Shown in pieces: positions 16,829 to 30,389 of a stretch of DNA of 64,000 bases. The stretch is from NCBI RefSeq assembly GCF_000023885.1, contig NC_013165.1, positions 124,001 through 188,000 on the forward strand, read 5' to 3'. Within the stretch, counting starts at the first letter, position 1. The number at the start of each line of letters is the position of its first letter. A program made the translations under genes and the position numbers. Under the pieces are notes generated by a model that worked only from the letters and a program-made list of their open reading frames with translations, was not told the origin of the DNA and made no database searches. The stretch comes from Slackia heliotrinireducens DSM 20476 (lineage in GTDB: Bacteria; Actinomycetota; Coriobacteriia; Coriobacteriales; Eggerthellaceae).

Positions 16829-18136
16829 ATGTTCTCGAAAATCCTGGTTGCGAACAGGGGCGAAATCGCGGTGCGAATCATCCGCGCCTGCAAGGAGATG
16901 GGCATCGCCACCGTGGCGGTGTACTCGGAGGCCGACCGCAACGCGCTGCACGTGTCGCTTGCGGATCAGAGCTGGTGCATCGGCGGTCCCGAGGCGTCGA
17001 ACAGCTATCTTGACGAGAAGCAGATTGTCAGCACGGCGCTTCTGGCGGGTGCCCAGGCCATTCATCCCGGCTACGGGTTCCTGTCCGAAAACGCGCATTT
17101 CGCCAGTCTCTGCCAGCAGAACGGCATCGTGTTCATCGGGCCGGACCCGCAGCGTATGGAGCAGGTGGGCGACAAGGCGACGCTCAAAGAGCTCATGGCG
17201 TCGCACGGATTGCAAGTCATTCCCGGCGCCGTGGAGCTGCACTCCCTTGAGGAGGCGCGGGCCGCGGCCGACCGGATCGGCTATCCCGTCATGCTGAAGG
17301 CTCGTCTCGGCGGAGGCGGACGCGGCATCAGGCTTGTCCAGACCCCGAAGGATCTGGAGGAGAACTGGCAGCAGGCCACGACGGAGGCCTTCAATTCCTT
17401 CGGCGACGGCGGGCTCTATCTTGAGAAGTACATCCATCCCGCGCGCCATGTCGAGCTGCAGATTCTGGCCGACGAGCAAGGCAACGTGGTGTGCCTAGGA
17501 GAACGCGACTGCTCGCTGCAGCGCCGCCACCAGAAGCTCGTCGAGGAATCCCCTTCGCCGGCGGTAAGCCCCGAGCAGCGGGAGCGCATCATGGCGCAGG
17601 CCGTCAAGGCCGTCAAGGCCATCGGATACGTGGGCGCGGGCACGCTTGAGTTCCTGCTGGACGAAGAGGGCACGTTCTGGTTTATGGAAATGAACGTGCG
17701 GCTTCAGGTGGAGCATTGCGTTACCGAGATGCTTACCGACATCGACCTCGTGAAATGGCAGATACGTATCGCAGCCGGCGTGCCGTTGCGCTTCGCCCAG
17801 GAAGACATCAGGCTTACCGGCTCGGCCATCGAATGCCGCATCAACGCGAAGAGCTGCGGCAAGTTGGAGATGATCCACGTGCCCGGCGGGCCCCACGTCA
17901 GGTTCGACACGGCGCTTGCAGAAGGTTCGGAAGTGACGCCGTACTACGACGCCCTGGTCGGCAAGCTGATCGTGTACGCGAAAACCCGCGAGAAGGCGCT
18001 GCGCAAGCTGCGCGCCGCGCTGTGCGAGCTTGTCATCCGCGGGTTCGATACCAATATAGAAGAGCAGCTCAACGTTATATCGGACGAGCGTTTCGTGACT
18101 GGCGAATACGACCTCACGTTCATGGGGAGCAGATGA
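16829..18136 (+). CDS. accC: Acetyl-CoA carboxylase, biotin carboxylase subunit
   Basis: A 435-residue ATP-grasp enzyme that carboxylates biotin on BCCP. It shows FSKILVANRGEIAVRIIRAC at the N-terminus (19 residues), HPGYGFLSENAHFA, the glycine-rich GGGGRGIRLV, FMEMNVRLQVEHCVTE and AGVPLRFAQEDI. The start at 16829 is three bases after the fabZ stop; a longer in-frame ORF back to 16580 overlaps fabZ and is rejected. Its tail is slightly shorter than in E. coli AccC. Its stop overlaps the accD start. Confidence 0.95.
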   Translation: MFSKILVANRGEIAVRIIRACKEMGIATVAVYSEADRNALHVSLADQSWCIGGPEASNSYLDEKQIVSTALLAGAQAIHPGYGFLSENAHFASLCQQNGIVFIGPDPQRMEQVGDKATLKELMASHGLQVIPGAVELHSLEEARAAADRIGYPVMLKARLGGGGRGIRLVQTPKDLEENWQQATTEAFNSFGDGGLYLEKYIHPARHVELQILADEQGNVVCLGERDCSLQRRHQKLVEESPSPAVSPEQRERIMAQAVKAVKAIGYVGAGTLEFLLDEEGTFWFMEMNVRLQVEHCVTEMLTDIDLVKWQIRIAAGVPLRFAQEDIRLTGSAIECRINAKSCGKLEMIHVPGGPHVRFDTALAEGSEVTPYYDALVGKLIVYAKTREKALRKLRAALCELVIRGFDTNIEEQLNVISDERFVTGEYDLTFMGSR

Positions 18137-18993
18137 TGCCAATGGCCCTGATCAATTTCCTTAAGCCGAAAAACCAGCTGGAGCAGGGCGGACGAGCCGC
18201 CGCGACGCACCAGGGCGACGAGATGGAAGCGGAGGAGCTGTGCCCCAATTGTCACAGGTCCGTTCCCGTCAGCAAGCTTTGGGCGGATGATCTGGTCTGC
18301 TCGTGCGGCCATCATTTCCGCATGCGTGCGAGAAAGCGCATCGACCTCATTGTCGACGAGGGGAGCTTCTCGGAGCTGTATGCAGGCCTGCGGGGCGGAA
18401 ACCCGCTGGATTTCCCCGGTTACGACGGCAAGGTCGAACTTGCGCGCCGCGCCAGCGACGAGGTCGAAGGCGTCGTGTGCGGAACGGCGCAGATCGGCGG
18501 TAGCCGCTGCTGCCTGTTCGTCATGGAGTCAGGCTTCATGATGGGCAGCATGGGCAGCGCCGTGGGCGAGAAGATCACCAGGCTTTTCGAATACGCCACC
18601 CAGCGACGCCTGCCTGTTGTGGGATTCACGGTTTCCGGCGGTGCTCGCATGCAGGAAGGCCTGCTTTCGCTTATGCAGATGGCCAAGACCAGCGCGGCGG
18701 TAAAGGCCCACAGCGATGCGGGGCTTCTCTACATCGCGGTTCTTACGGACCCTACGACGGGCGGCGTCACGGCCAGCTTCGCCATGGAGGCCGACATCAT
18801 TCTTGCAGAGCCTGGCGCCACGGTGGGGTTTGCCGGCGCGCGCGTCATCGAGCAGACGACGCACAGGTCGCTGCCGAAGGGCTTCCAGACTGCTGAATTC
18901 GTGCTGGAGCACGGGTTTATCGACAAGATTGTTCCACGCAGCGACCAAAGGGATCTTCTGGCCGCGCTGCTCGAGATGCATCCGGGGAGGTAG
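18133..18993 (+). CDS. accD: Acetyl-CoA carboxylase, carboxyltransferase beta subunit
   Basis: A 286-residue crotonase-fold subunit that, with AccA, transfers the carboxyl group to acetyl-CoA. Candidate starts are the ATGs at 18133, 18136 or 18142, all behind GGGGAG; 18133 gives a 4-base overlap with accC. The N-terminal zinc ribbon has CPNC (37-40), but the second knuckle reads VCSCGHHF, so it is CxC rather than the usual CxxC. MESGFMMGSMGSAVGEK and TVSGGARMQEG are conserved core motifs. Confidence 0.93.
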   Translation: MMPMALINFLKPKNQLEQGGRAAATHQGDEMEAEELCPNCHRSVPVSKLWADDLVCSCGHHFRMRARKRIDLIVDEGSFSELYAGLRGGNPLDFPGYDGKVELARRASDEVEGVVCGTAQIGGSRCCLFVMESGFMMGSMGSAVGEKITRLFEYATQRRLPVVGFTVSGGARMQEGLLSLMQMAKTSAAVKAHSDAGLLYIAVLTDPTTGGVTASFAMEADIILAEPGATVGFAGARVIEQTTHRSLPKGFQTAEFVLEHGFIDKIVPRSDQRDLLAALLEMHPGR

Positions 18994-18995
18994 AC

Positions 18996-19784
18996 GTGAA
19001 CGAAGCGTACGCACGGGTCAGGAAGGCCCGTAACAACTCGCGCCCCACGGGTGGCGAATACATCGACGGAATCTGCGACGGGTTCATCGAGCTGCACGGC
19101 GACAGGAGGTTCGGCGACGACCCGGCCGTCATCGGCGGCGTGGCGAACCTGGGCGAGATGCCGGTCACCGTTATTGCGATCGAGAAGGGCAAAACCGCCC
19201 GCGAGCGCAGCAAACGCAACTCCGGGGCGCCGAACCCCGAGGGCTACCGCAAGGCGTTGCGCCTGATGAAGCAGGCGGAAAAATTCGGCAGGCCGATAAT
19301 CTGCCTGATAGACACGTCGGGCGCCTATTGCGGCATCGGTGCCGAAGAACGCGGGCAAGGCCAGGCCATCGCCGAGAACCTGATGGAGATGAGCACGCTT
19401 TGCGTCCCCGTCGTGTCGCTTGTCGTGGGCGAAGGCGGCAGCGGCGGCGCTTTGGCGCTTGCCGTGGCGGACCGCGTTTGGATGTTGGAGAACGCGGTGT
19501 ATTCGGTCATCTCGCCCGAAGGGTGCGCAAGCATCCTGTGGAAGGATGCGAAGCGGGCCGACCTTGCAGCTGAAAGCCTGAAGCTCACGGCCGCAGACGC
19601 GCTGCGCCTGGGCGTAGTCGAGCAGGTCGTGTCGGAAGAGGACATGGGAAGCGAAGGGTTCTTCGACCGTATCCGCACGCTTCTCCAAGACGAGCTGCGT
19701 GAACTTTTGCAAGACCCCGACCTGGTGTCCAAGCGGTACCAGCGCTTCAGAAGCATCGGTTCGGATTTAGTCGAGGAGGCTTAA
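18996..19784 (+). CDS. accA: Acetyl-CoA carboxylase, carboxyltransferase alpha subunit
   Basis: A 262-residue partner of AccD, starting at GTG behind GGGGAGG, two bases after accD. Core motifs are FIELHGDRRFGDDPAVIGG, NPEGYRKALRLMKQAEKFG, LIDTSGAYCGIGAEERGQG and GGSGGALALAVADRVWMLE. It is shorter than the roughly 320-residue proteobacterial AccA because the N-terminal helical region is missing, as in streptococcal homologues. Its stop codon shares one base with the next start. Confidence 0.94.
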   Translation: MNEAYARVRKARNNSRPTGGEYIDGICDGFIELHGDRRFGDDPAVIGGVANLGEMPVTVIAIEKGKTARERSKRNSGAPNPEGYRKALRLMKQAEKFGRPIICLIDTSGAYCGIGAEERGQGQAIAENLMEMSTLCVPVVSLVVGEGGSGGALALAVADRVWMLENAVYSVISPEGCASILWKDAKRADLAAESLKLTAADALRLGVVEQVVSEEDMGSEGFFDRIRTLLQDELRELLQDPDLVSKRYQRFRSIGSDLVEEA

Positions 19785-21436
19785 TGAGCCTGTATCAGAA
19801 ATACTGCCACGAGGAAGTGGACGAACAGGGGCGTCTTGTCCGTTTCGAGCTGGATTGCCCCGAGGGGTTCAACTTCGGGTATGACGTCGTCGACGTGATG
19901 GCCGAGGAGGACCCCGATAAGACGGCGATGGTGTGGTGCAACGCAGCAGGGGAGGAAAGGGTTTTCTCTTTTGCGGACGTCCGCGAGCACAGCAACCGCA
20001 TCGCGAACGTGTTCCAAGCCGCGGGGCTTTCCCGCGGGATGAAGGTCATGCTTGTGCTCAAAAGGCATTACGACTACTGGTTTACCCTGGTGGCGCTGCA
20101 TAAGCTGGGCATCACGGCGATTCCCGTGACCCACATGCTCACAACCGACGACTACGCGTACCGCCTGCGTGCGGCGTCGGTGGACGCGGTCGTGTGCACG
20201 TCGGAAGGTGACGTCCCCGAACACGTGCTCGAGGCGGCCAGGCAGACGGGCTCGACATGCGCGTTGTGGGTAGCGCGCGGCGATGTGCCCGGTTTCCGCT
20301 GTCTCGAAAACGATGCGGCGCACGCAAGCACGACCCTCGACAGGGTGCCCACGTCGCTGGACGACGTGATGCTGCTGTACTTCACGTCCGGCTCAACGGG
20401 GTATCCCAAGGGTGTCATGCACGACTTCTCCTATCCGTTGGCGCACATCTTCACCGCGCGCCATTGGCAGAAAGCCAGAGAAGGCGGGCTGCACTTCACC
20501 GTTGCGGAAACGGGGTGGGCAAAGGCCGCTTGGGGCAAGATCTACGGGCAATGGCTCGTGGGCAGTGCCGTGATGATCTACGACTTCGATAGCTTCGACC
20601 CCAAGCTTCTGTGCGGCATCATCAACACGTACGGCGTGACCTCGTTCTGCGCGCCGCCGACGGTGTACCGCTACCTGGCGCGCAAGGGCATTCCCGCCAT
20701 GCCGAGCCTGCAGCAGGCGACAACCGCCGGTGAGACGCTTTCGTCCGAGGTGTTCGAGGCGTTCCGCAACAAGGTGGGCATTCCGCTTCGCGAAGGCTAC
20801 GGCCAGACGGAAACCGTGCTTCTGGCGGGCAACTTCGACGAGGCCGACGCGGTAGCAGGGTCGCTGGGCACGTCCAACCCGCTGTTCGACGTCCAGCTTC
20901 GAGGCGAAGACGGGCGTCCCGTGGCCGTCGGCGAAGTTGGTGAAGTGGTAGTTGTGCCTCGGGAGGGGCAGCGCATGATAGGGCTGCTCACCGGTTTTCT
21001 GCATGATGACGAGCGCTATCGCAGCGTGTGGAAGGACGGCGTCTACCATACGGGCGATGCAGCATGGCAAGATGACACCGGACTGTTTTGGTTCTTCGGT
21101 CGTTTTGATGATATCATCAAAACCAGTGGCTACAGGGTTGGCCCCTACGAAGTCGAAAGCGTTCTGTCCAAGCACCCGGCCGTTGCGGAATGCAGCGTCA
21201 TCGGGGTGGCAGACAAGTTCCGCGGGCAGTCCATCAAGGCGTTCGTCGTGCTGGGCGAATCGTACCGGCCGTCCTTCGAGCTTGAACTTGCGATCAGGGA
21301 AGCTGTGAACAGCCAGCTTGCCGAATACAAATGGATTCGCCACGTGGAGTTCGTGGACAAGCTGCCGAAGACCATCAGCGGGAAAATCCGAAAGAACGTA
21401 TTGAGAGACAGGTCTGACACCGCACGTCATGGATAG
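19784..21436 (+). CDS. AMP-forming acyl-CoA synthetase (medium-chain/ACSM-like)
   Basis: A 550-residue adenylate-forming enzyme that would activate a carboxylic acid with ATP to an acyl-AMP and then a CoA thioester. The P-loop-like LYFTSGSTGYPKG (about 198-210), EGYGQTETVL, TGDAAWQDDTGLFWFFGR and the catalytic lysine region LPKTISGKI near the C-terminus are all intact. Its overall pattern resembles the ACSM medium-chain acyl-CoA synthetases. It starts one base inside accA's stop (TAATG), so it is part of the fatty-acid operon. It may recycle exogenous or released fatty acids, or supply starter units; this is inference. Confidence 0.85.
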   Translation: MSLYQKYCHEEVDEQGRLVRFELDCPEGFNFGYDVVDVMAEEDPDKTAMVWCNAAGEERVFSFADVREHSNRIANVFQAAGLSRGMKVMLVLKRHYDYWFTLVALHKLGITAIPVTHMLTTDDYAYRLRAASVDAVVCTSEGDVPEHVLEAARQTGSTCALWVARGDVPGFRCLENDAAHASTTLDRVPTSLDDVMLLYFTSGSTGYPKGVMHDFSYPLAHIFTARHWQKAREGGLHFTVAETGWAKAAWGKIYGQWLVGSAVMIYDFDSFDPKLLCGIINTYGVTSFCAPPTVYRYLARKGIPAMPSLQQATTAGETLSSEVFEAFRNKVGIPLREGYGQTETVLLAGNFDEADAVAGSLGTSNPLFDVQLRGEDGRPVAVGEVGEVVVVPREGQRMIGLLTGFLHDDERYRSVWKDGVYHTGDAAWQDDTGLFWFFGRFDDIIKTSGYRVGPYEVESVLSKHPAVAECSVIGVADKFRGQSIKAFVVLGESYRPSFELELAIREAVNSQLAEYKWIRHVEFVDKLPKTISGKIRKNVLRDRSDTARHG

Positions 21437-23090
21437 AGACAATATAAAACCCGATGCTATCTTGGATCGATCGATCTGCGGCTTTCGCGTATACGCATTG
21501 GGTGAACCTGTCCACGTGACGTACGCCAGCAAGAACCTGTGCGACCTGCTCGGCGTTGCGGCCGCGGAGCTGGAAAGCTCCGATGCGGATGCCTATGCCG
21601 CGCACGTGCACGCCGATGACCAGGAGGTATACGCCGGGCTTGTGGCGAATGCGGGCAAAGGTCCCGGAACATACAGCGCGCAGTACCGTCTGGTGACCGC
21701 CGACGGGCGCATGCTTCATACGAACGACACGCTGACGGTGGAAATGACGGAAGAGGGGGAGCTCTCGGGCTATTCTGTTCTTGCCGACATCACCGAACTG
21801 ACGGGCGAAATCGGCGGCCTGAAGTTTCTCAGCGACACGGTGCCGTGCGGGTTCATCAAATACACGTGCGACACCACCCCGCAAGTCACCTATATAAATC
21901 AGAAGATGCTCGAGATCCTGGGTTTCTCGGAGAAGGACAGGTTCTCGTCGGAATACCTGGAGATGTGCAAGCGGAACATCTTTTTGCTGGTGCCGGTTGA
22001 GGAGCGGCGGAGGTTCGGCCTGTATTTGAAGCTGGTTTACCGCCGCGAGGCGCCGATTGCCGGCGAGATGGCCATGCTGCGCAGCGACGGGACCCCCGCC
22101 TACCTGTTCGGATGGGTCACGAAAACCGTCAACGACCAGGGGGTCGAGGAGTTCCAAAGCGTCTGCATGGACGTTACGGAGCGCCATTTGGACAAAACGC
22201 GGCGGGACGCCGAACGCTACCTGACTGCGCTGTCGGAGGCATACGACCTCATATTCGAATATGATTTGGGAAGCTGCACGGTAAAGTACCTGTTCGGACG
22301 TGGATTCCCCGAACTGCAATGGGTGCAGGGCATCCCCATGAAGATGGACGACGTCACCGACCGCTGGATAGCCAGCACGGTGGACAGGCAGGACCGCGAG
22401 GCGATGCGGGCGTTCTTTTCGGATTTCTTCCAGAACAAACCCATGCCCTCGGGCCGGTCTTCCGTAATCCGTTTCGGGATGCAGTCCTCCGATGGGGAAG
22501 TGCGGCCATGCAGCGGACAGTTCGTCAAGATCGACCAGTTCGTGAGCCTGTTTTGCTGCAAGCGCGGTGCGGATGTCGCATCTGACGGCGCAAAGGGCAA
22601 TCCTTCTGCAGAAGGTGCTTTGCCGGGCGATGCCGACGAGGTGCCGCGCGTCCAAATACGCACCTTCGGATTCTTCGACGTGTTCGTGGACGGCAAGCCC
22701 ATCGCGTTCAGGAACGAGAAATCGAAGGAGCTGTTCGCGCTGCTGGTGGATCGCCGCGGCGGCTTCGTGTCGTCGAGCGAGGCGATATCCTTCTTGTGGG
22801 AGGACGAGCCCGTGAGCCCGGTGACGCTGTCCCGATACCGCAAGGTGGCGCTGCGTCTGAAGAACATCCTGGACGAATACGCCATTTCGGACGTGGTGGA
22901 GAACGTGAACGGTAAACGGCGCCTGGCCACCGAGAAGGTGAGCTGCGATTTGTACGATTACCTGTCCGGACGCGAGGAGTTCGCGCAGCTATTCAAGGGC
23001 AGCTACCTTTCTAATTACAGTTGGGGAGAAACCACGCTGGCGGGGTTGCTGGGAGACGTGTCCCATGCGACCGACCGCAACCCTTCTTAA
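21429..23090 (+). CDS. PAS-domain sensor with C-terminal SARP-type winged-helix DNA-binding domain
   Basis: A 553-residue putative one-component regulator whose start overlaps the acyl-CoA synthetase by eight bases. PAS-like modules are seen at about 15-115 (YASKNLCDLLGVAAAEL, then YRLVTADGRMLHTND) and 125-250 (TYINQKMLEILGFSEKD, and a DVTERH ending). A third, weaker sensory region is at about 255-370. A variable linker leads to a winged helix at about 405-500 (RTFGFFDVFVDGKPIAFRN, then KSKELFALLVDRRGGFVSS and LSRYRKVALRLKNIL), like the DNA-binding end of SARP/OmpR proteins. There is no kinase or receiver domain. Autoregulation of the lipid operon is inferred from position only. Confidence 0.75.
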   Translation: MDRDNIKPDAILDRSICGFRVYALGEPVHVTYASKNLCDLLGVAAAELESSDADAYAAHVHADDQEVYAGLVANAGKGPGTYSAQYRLVTADGRMLHTNDTLTVEMTEEGELSGYSVLADITELTGEIGGLKFLSDTVPCGFIKYTCDTTPQVTYINQKMLEILGFSEKDRFSSEYLEMCKRNIFLLVPVEERRRFGLYLKLVYRREAPIAGEMAMLRSDGTPAYLFGWVTKTVNDQGVEEFQSVCMDVTERHLDKTRRDAERYLTALSEAYDLIFEYDLGSCTVKYLFGRGFPELQWVQGIPMKMDDVTDRWIASTVDRQDREAMRAFFSDFFQNKPMPSGRSSVIRFGMQSSDGEVRPCSGQFVKIDQFVSLFCCKRGADVASDGAKGNPSAEGALPGDADEVPRVQIRTFGFFDVFVDGKPIAFRNEKSKELFALLVDRRGGFVSSSEAISFLWEDEPVSPVTLSRYRKVALRLKNILDEYAISDVVENVNGKRRLATEKVSCDLYDYLSGREEFAQLFKGSYLSNYSWGETTLAGLLGDVSHATDRNPS

Positions 23091-23499
23091 ACCCAGGCAT
23101 CGCCCGGTGCCTAACGGCCTGCCGGTGAGCCCGATAATCTGCATCGCATAGATTGTGCCCCTGTGAATTCTTCGAGGTTTGAAACCTTTGGCGACCGATG
23201 GCCCTCGCCTGGGGACATCGTGGCATTCGCCCGCATAATGCCTGATAAACACCATGAAAAGCCCTGTTCTGCCTTTGGTGCGCCGCCTTGTAGAAGATGA
23301 CGTAGAAAACCCCAAACGGCAACAGTTAAGTAACATGCAAAATAGTTTGTGAGAAAAGTTGACAATGCCCGACTTAGATTTTATATTGCTTGTCGTACAA
23401 GAAGTGCAACCGCTATATGGGTAATAACAGTCGGCGGGTGCGCCCGCCACGTTGCCGCCCCGGGGATGGGACGGCAACACGACCGAAAGGGCTGATTTT
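23091..23499. other. Intergenic region with the dnaK promoter
   Basis: A 409-base gap between the end of the lipid operon and dnaK. A short GGCATCGCCCGGTGCC hairpin lies about 10 bases after the PAS gene but has no T-run. The right part holds a near-consensus promoter. No classical CIRCE or full HAIR element (CTTGAGT-N7-ACTCAAG) was found by eye; the only symmetrical element near the start site is CTTG-TCGTA-CAAG at 23389-23401. Confidence 0.55.
23359..23387 (+). promoter_or_regulatory. Sigma-70 promoter of the dnaK operon
   Basis: TTGACA (23359-23364), a 17-base spacer and TATATT (23382-23387): an almost perfect consensus. A small palindrome CTTG-N5-CAAG overlaps the predicted start site and is a candidate, unproven, HspR contact point. 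Confidence 0.8.
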
Positions 23500-25410
<1,911 letters not shown>

Positions 25411-25412
25411 CC

Positions 25413-26144
25413 ATGGCTCAGGACGACGAGAAGAAGGTCGCCTCTGGAGCACATGAGATTCCGATCGATAGTGCTGACGCGGAGGAGACGGCGAACGCCT
25501 CCTCCGCCCCCGAAGAGGTAGAACCCGAAACCGCAGAAGAGGTCGAGGCCGAGGTCATCGAACCTGAGGCCGAGCCCGAAGCCGCACCGGAGGCTGCCGC
25601 TGAGGAAACCGCGTTCGCGGATGCCGTCGAAGCTGAAGCGCTCGAAGGCGAGGAGGTTCCCACCCTCGACGAGCTGGCTCAGGCGAAAGCTGATGCGGCC
25701 GCGATGCGCGACAGGTACCTGCGTCTGCAGGCCGACTGGGACAACTTCCGCAAGCGCACCGCCGAGCAGAACGCAGAAATGCGTCAGCGCGCGACGGAAC
25801 GCCTGATGGAAGACGTGCTCCCGGTGCTCGACGACTTCGAGCGCGCCATCGCGCATGCTTCCCAGAACGGCGAGACGGGCCTGCTGGACGGCGTGAAGGC
25901 CATCAGTACCAAGCTGAACGAGGTGCTGGCCAAACACGGGTTGGAACCCATCGGCGAACCCGGCGAACCGTTCGACGCCATTGCGCATCAGGCGGTCGCC
26001 ACGGTTCCGGACGATTCGGTTCCCGACGAGACGGTTGCCCAGGTGTACCAGAAGGGATACCGCATGGGCGGCAAGGTCATCCGATCGGCAATGGTGACCA
26101 TCACAACGGGTGGTCCGCGCCGTGAGGCTGAAGACGATAAGTAA
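25413..26144 (+). CDS. grpE: Nucleotide exchange factor GrpE
   Basis: A 243-residue cochaperone that releases ADP from DnaK. The first 85 residues are a long, strongly acidic Glu/Ala tract. The coiled-coil and beta-wing core follows, with LQADWDNFRKRTAEQNAEM, LPVLDDFERAIAHA and a typical C-terminal QVYQKGYRMGGKVIRSAMV. It is longer than the E. coli protein because of the acidic extension. Confidence 0.96.
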   Translation: MAQDDEKKVASGAHEIPIDSADAEETANASSAPEEVEPETAEEVEAEVIEPEAEPEAAPEAAAEETAFADAVEAEALEGEEVPTLDELAQAKADAAAMRDRYLRLQADWDNFRKRTAEQNAEMRQRATERLMEDVLPVLDDFERAIAHASQNGETGLLDGVKAISTKLNEVLAKHGLEPIGEPGEPFDAIAHQAVATVPDDSVPDETVAQVYQKGYRMGGKVIRSAMVTITTGGPRREAEDDK

Positions 26145-26148
26145 CGGT

Positions 26149-26175
26149 AAGCGGGCTTGTCACAGGCCCGCTTTT
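26149..26175 (+). terminator. Intra-operon hairpin with T-run between grpE and dnaJ
   Basis: AAGCGGGC, a 9-base loop, GCCCGCTT and then TT. It may attenuate transcription into dnaJ-hspR. dnaJ has its own strong ATAGGAGGTGG ribosome site just after it. Confidence 0.65.
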
Positions 26176-26198
26176 CATAGATAGGAGGTGGCGTTGTC

Positions 26199-27209
26199 AT
26201 GGCTGGCACACCGGATTACTACAAGACGCTCGGCGTTTCACGCAACGCCACGGATGAAGAGATTAAAAAAGCTTACCGTAAACTGGCCCGCAAGCATCAC
26301 CCCGATGCGGGTGGCGACGAGGCCAAGTTCAAAGAGATCAACGAGGCCTATGAGGTGCTTTCCGACAAGAAGAAGCGCCAGGTCTACGACCAGTTCGGTT
26401 CGACCGGCGGACGCATGCCGGGCGGCTACAGCACGGGCGGGGCGAACCCGTTCGCAGGCATGGGGTCGTGGGCCGACATTCTGGAAAGCATCCGCCACGG
26501 CGAAGGCGCCTTCGGCACGAGCTGGGATATCGGCGATATCCTGAGCGGATTCGGCATGGGCGGTGCAGGCCAAGCGCAGGGCTTCGGCGGTTACGGCGCC
26601 GGAGGCTACGGCACCGGCGGCTACCAGCGTGCCCCGCGTCCCGTGAAGGGCCGCGACATGAACGTTACCCTGAACGTCACGTTCGAGGAGGCGTTCAACG
26701 GCTGCGTCAAGAAGGTCAGCGTGAAGGTGCCGGGAACGTCCACCACTGAAACGCTGGACGTGAAGGTGCCGGCCGGCGCGGTCGAAGGCGGCCGCGTGCG
26801 GTTCCGCGGCAAGGGAGCCGCAGGTCAAAACGGCGGGGAAGCAGGCGACCTGCTCATCACCACCCATGTGGGCGACCACCCGTTCTACACCCGCGACGGC
26901 GCCGACGTGCTGATGGACCTGCCGGTCACGTTCGCCGAAGCTGCCTTGGGCGCAAGCGTTGTGGTGCCTGCTCCCGACGGCACGAAGGTGCGCGTGAAGA
27001 TTCCTGCAGGCACGCAGGACGGACGCCAGCTGAAACTTGCTGGCAAGGGCGCTGCCAACGTGAAGGGCGGCGGCCCTGGCGCTCTCAACATTACGATTCG
27101 CGTGAAGACCCCGACGAGTCTGACCGACGCCCAGCGTGAGGCGTTGGAGCAGCTCAAGACGGCAGACGACCAGGCCGGCGTCAACGTACGAACGCATCTG
27201 GGCGTATAG
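26199..27209 (+). CDS. DnaJ-type cochaperone without zinc finger (CbpA/class B-like)
   Basis: A 336-residue J-domain protein that would stimulate DnaK's ATPase. The J domain spans about 5-70 with HPD in KHHPDAGG. A Gly/Tyr-rich linker follows ([13 protein letters not shown], about 130-145). Two client-binding beta domains come next ([20 protein letters not shown], then [20 protein letters not shown]). The four CxxCxGxG zinc repeats of class A DnaJ are entirely absent, so this is a class B J-protein occupying the dnaJ position of the operon. Confidence 0.9.
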   Translation: MAGTPDYYKTLGVSRNATDEEIKKAYRKLARKHHPDAGGDEAKFKEINEAYEVLSDKKKRQVYDQFGSTGGRMPGGYSTGGANPFAGMGSWADILESIRHGEGAFGTSWDIGDILSGFGMGGAGQAQGFGGYGAGGYGTGGYQRAPRPVKGRDMNVTLNVTFEEAFNGCVKKVSVKVPGTSTTETLDVKVPAGAVEGGRVRFRGKGAAGQNGGEAGDLLITTHVGDHPFYTRDGADVLMDLPVTFAEAALGASVVVPAPDGTKVRVKIPAGTQDGRQLKLAGKGAANVKGGGPGALNITIRVKTPTSLTDAQREALEQLKTADDQAGVNVRTHLGV

Positions 27210-27232
27210 AAGGAAGATGGAAGGTGTGTGCG

Positions 27233-27613
27233 ATGGAGGATAGGAACCGACCGCTCTACATGATCGGCGTTGCTGCGAAATTAGCGGGCGTGCACCCGCA
27301 GACCCTGCGTATTTACGAGCAGAAGGGCCTGGTCACGCCTCAGCGTTCCAGCGGCAACACCCGCATGTACTCGCAGGCCGATATCGATCGGCTGGAGCTC
27401 ATCAACGAGCTGACTGCCGAGGGCATCAACCTGGCGGGCGTCATCCGCATTCTGGACCTGAAGGGCCGCCTGGAAGAGCGTGACGAGGAAATCGACTCGC
27501 TGCACAAGAAGGTTCGCCGCCTGGCCGACCGCGTGCATGAGCTGGAAACCCGTGCCGACGTAACCGCCCTGATGCTTCCCGAACCCACCGCCATCCGCCG
27601 CATCGACCGCTGA
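27233..27613 (+). CDS. hspR: MerR-family heat-shock repressor HspR
   Basis: A 126-residue regulator. The N-terminal MerR winged helix reads LYMIGVAAKLAGVHPQTLRI (20 residues, about 8-27) with YEQKGLVTPQRSSGNTRMYS. A helical segment DRLELINELTAEGINLAGV and a Glu/Arg-rich coiled coil (about 75-108) follow. In actinobacteria HspR represses the dnaK operon and clpB at HAIR sites using DnaK as corepressor. The operon order dnaK-grpE-dnaJ-hspR matches Streptomyces. The ATG at 27233 follows GGAAGG; a GTG at 27224 is an alternative. A REP-like repeat starts right after the stop. Confidence 0.9.
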   Translation: MEDRNRPLYMIGVAAKLAGVHPQTLRIYEQKGLVTPQRSSGNTRMYSQADIDRLELINELTAEGINLAGVIRILDLKGRLEERDEEIDSLHKKVRRLADRVHELETRADVTALMLPEPTAIRRIDR

Positions 27614-27614
27614 T

Positions 27615-27678
27615 GTGCCACTAGGGACGTTTCCCAATGACACAAAAATGTGCCACTAGGGACACATTCCACGGGCAC
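27615..27678. repeat. REP-like repeat, copy 1 (hspR-clpB gap)
   Basis: GTGCCACTAGGGACGTTTCC-type sequence followed by TGACACAAAAATG and a second GTGCCACTAGGGACAC. It matches the copies at 30390, 31336 and 62971, with CAC in place of CAG. It begins two bases after the hspR stop. Confidence 0.85.
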
Positions 27679-27713
27679 ATCCACACCAACGACCCCTTGG
27701 AGGGAGAAACGAA

Positions 27714-30389
<2,676 letters not shown>

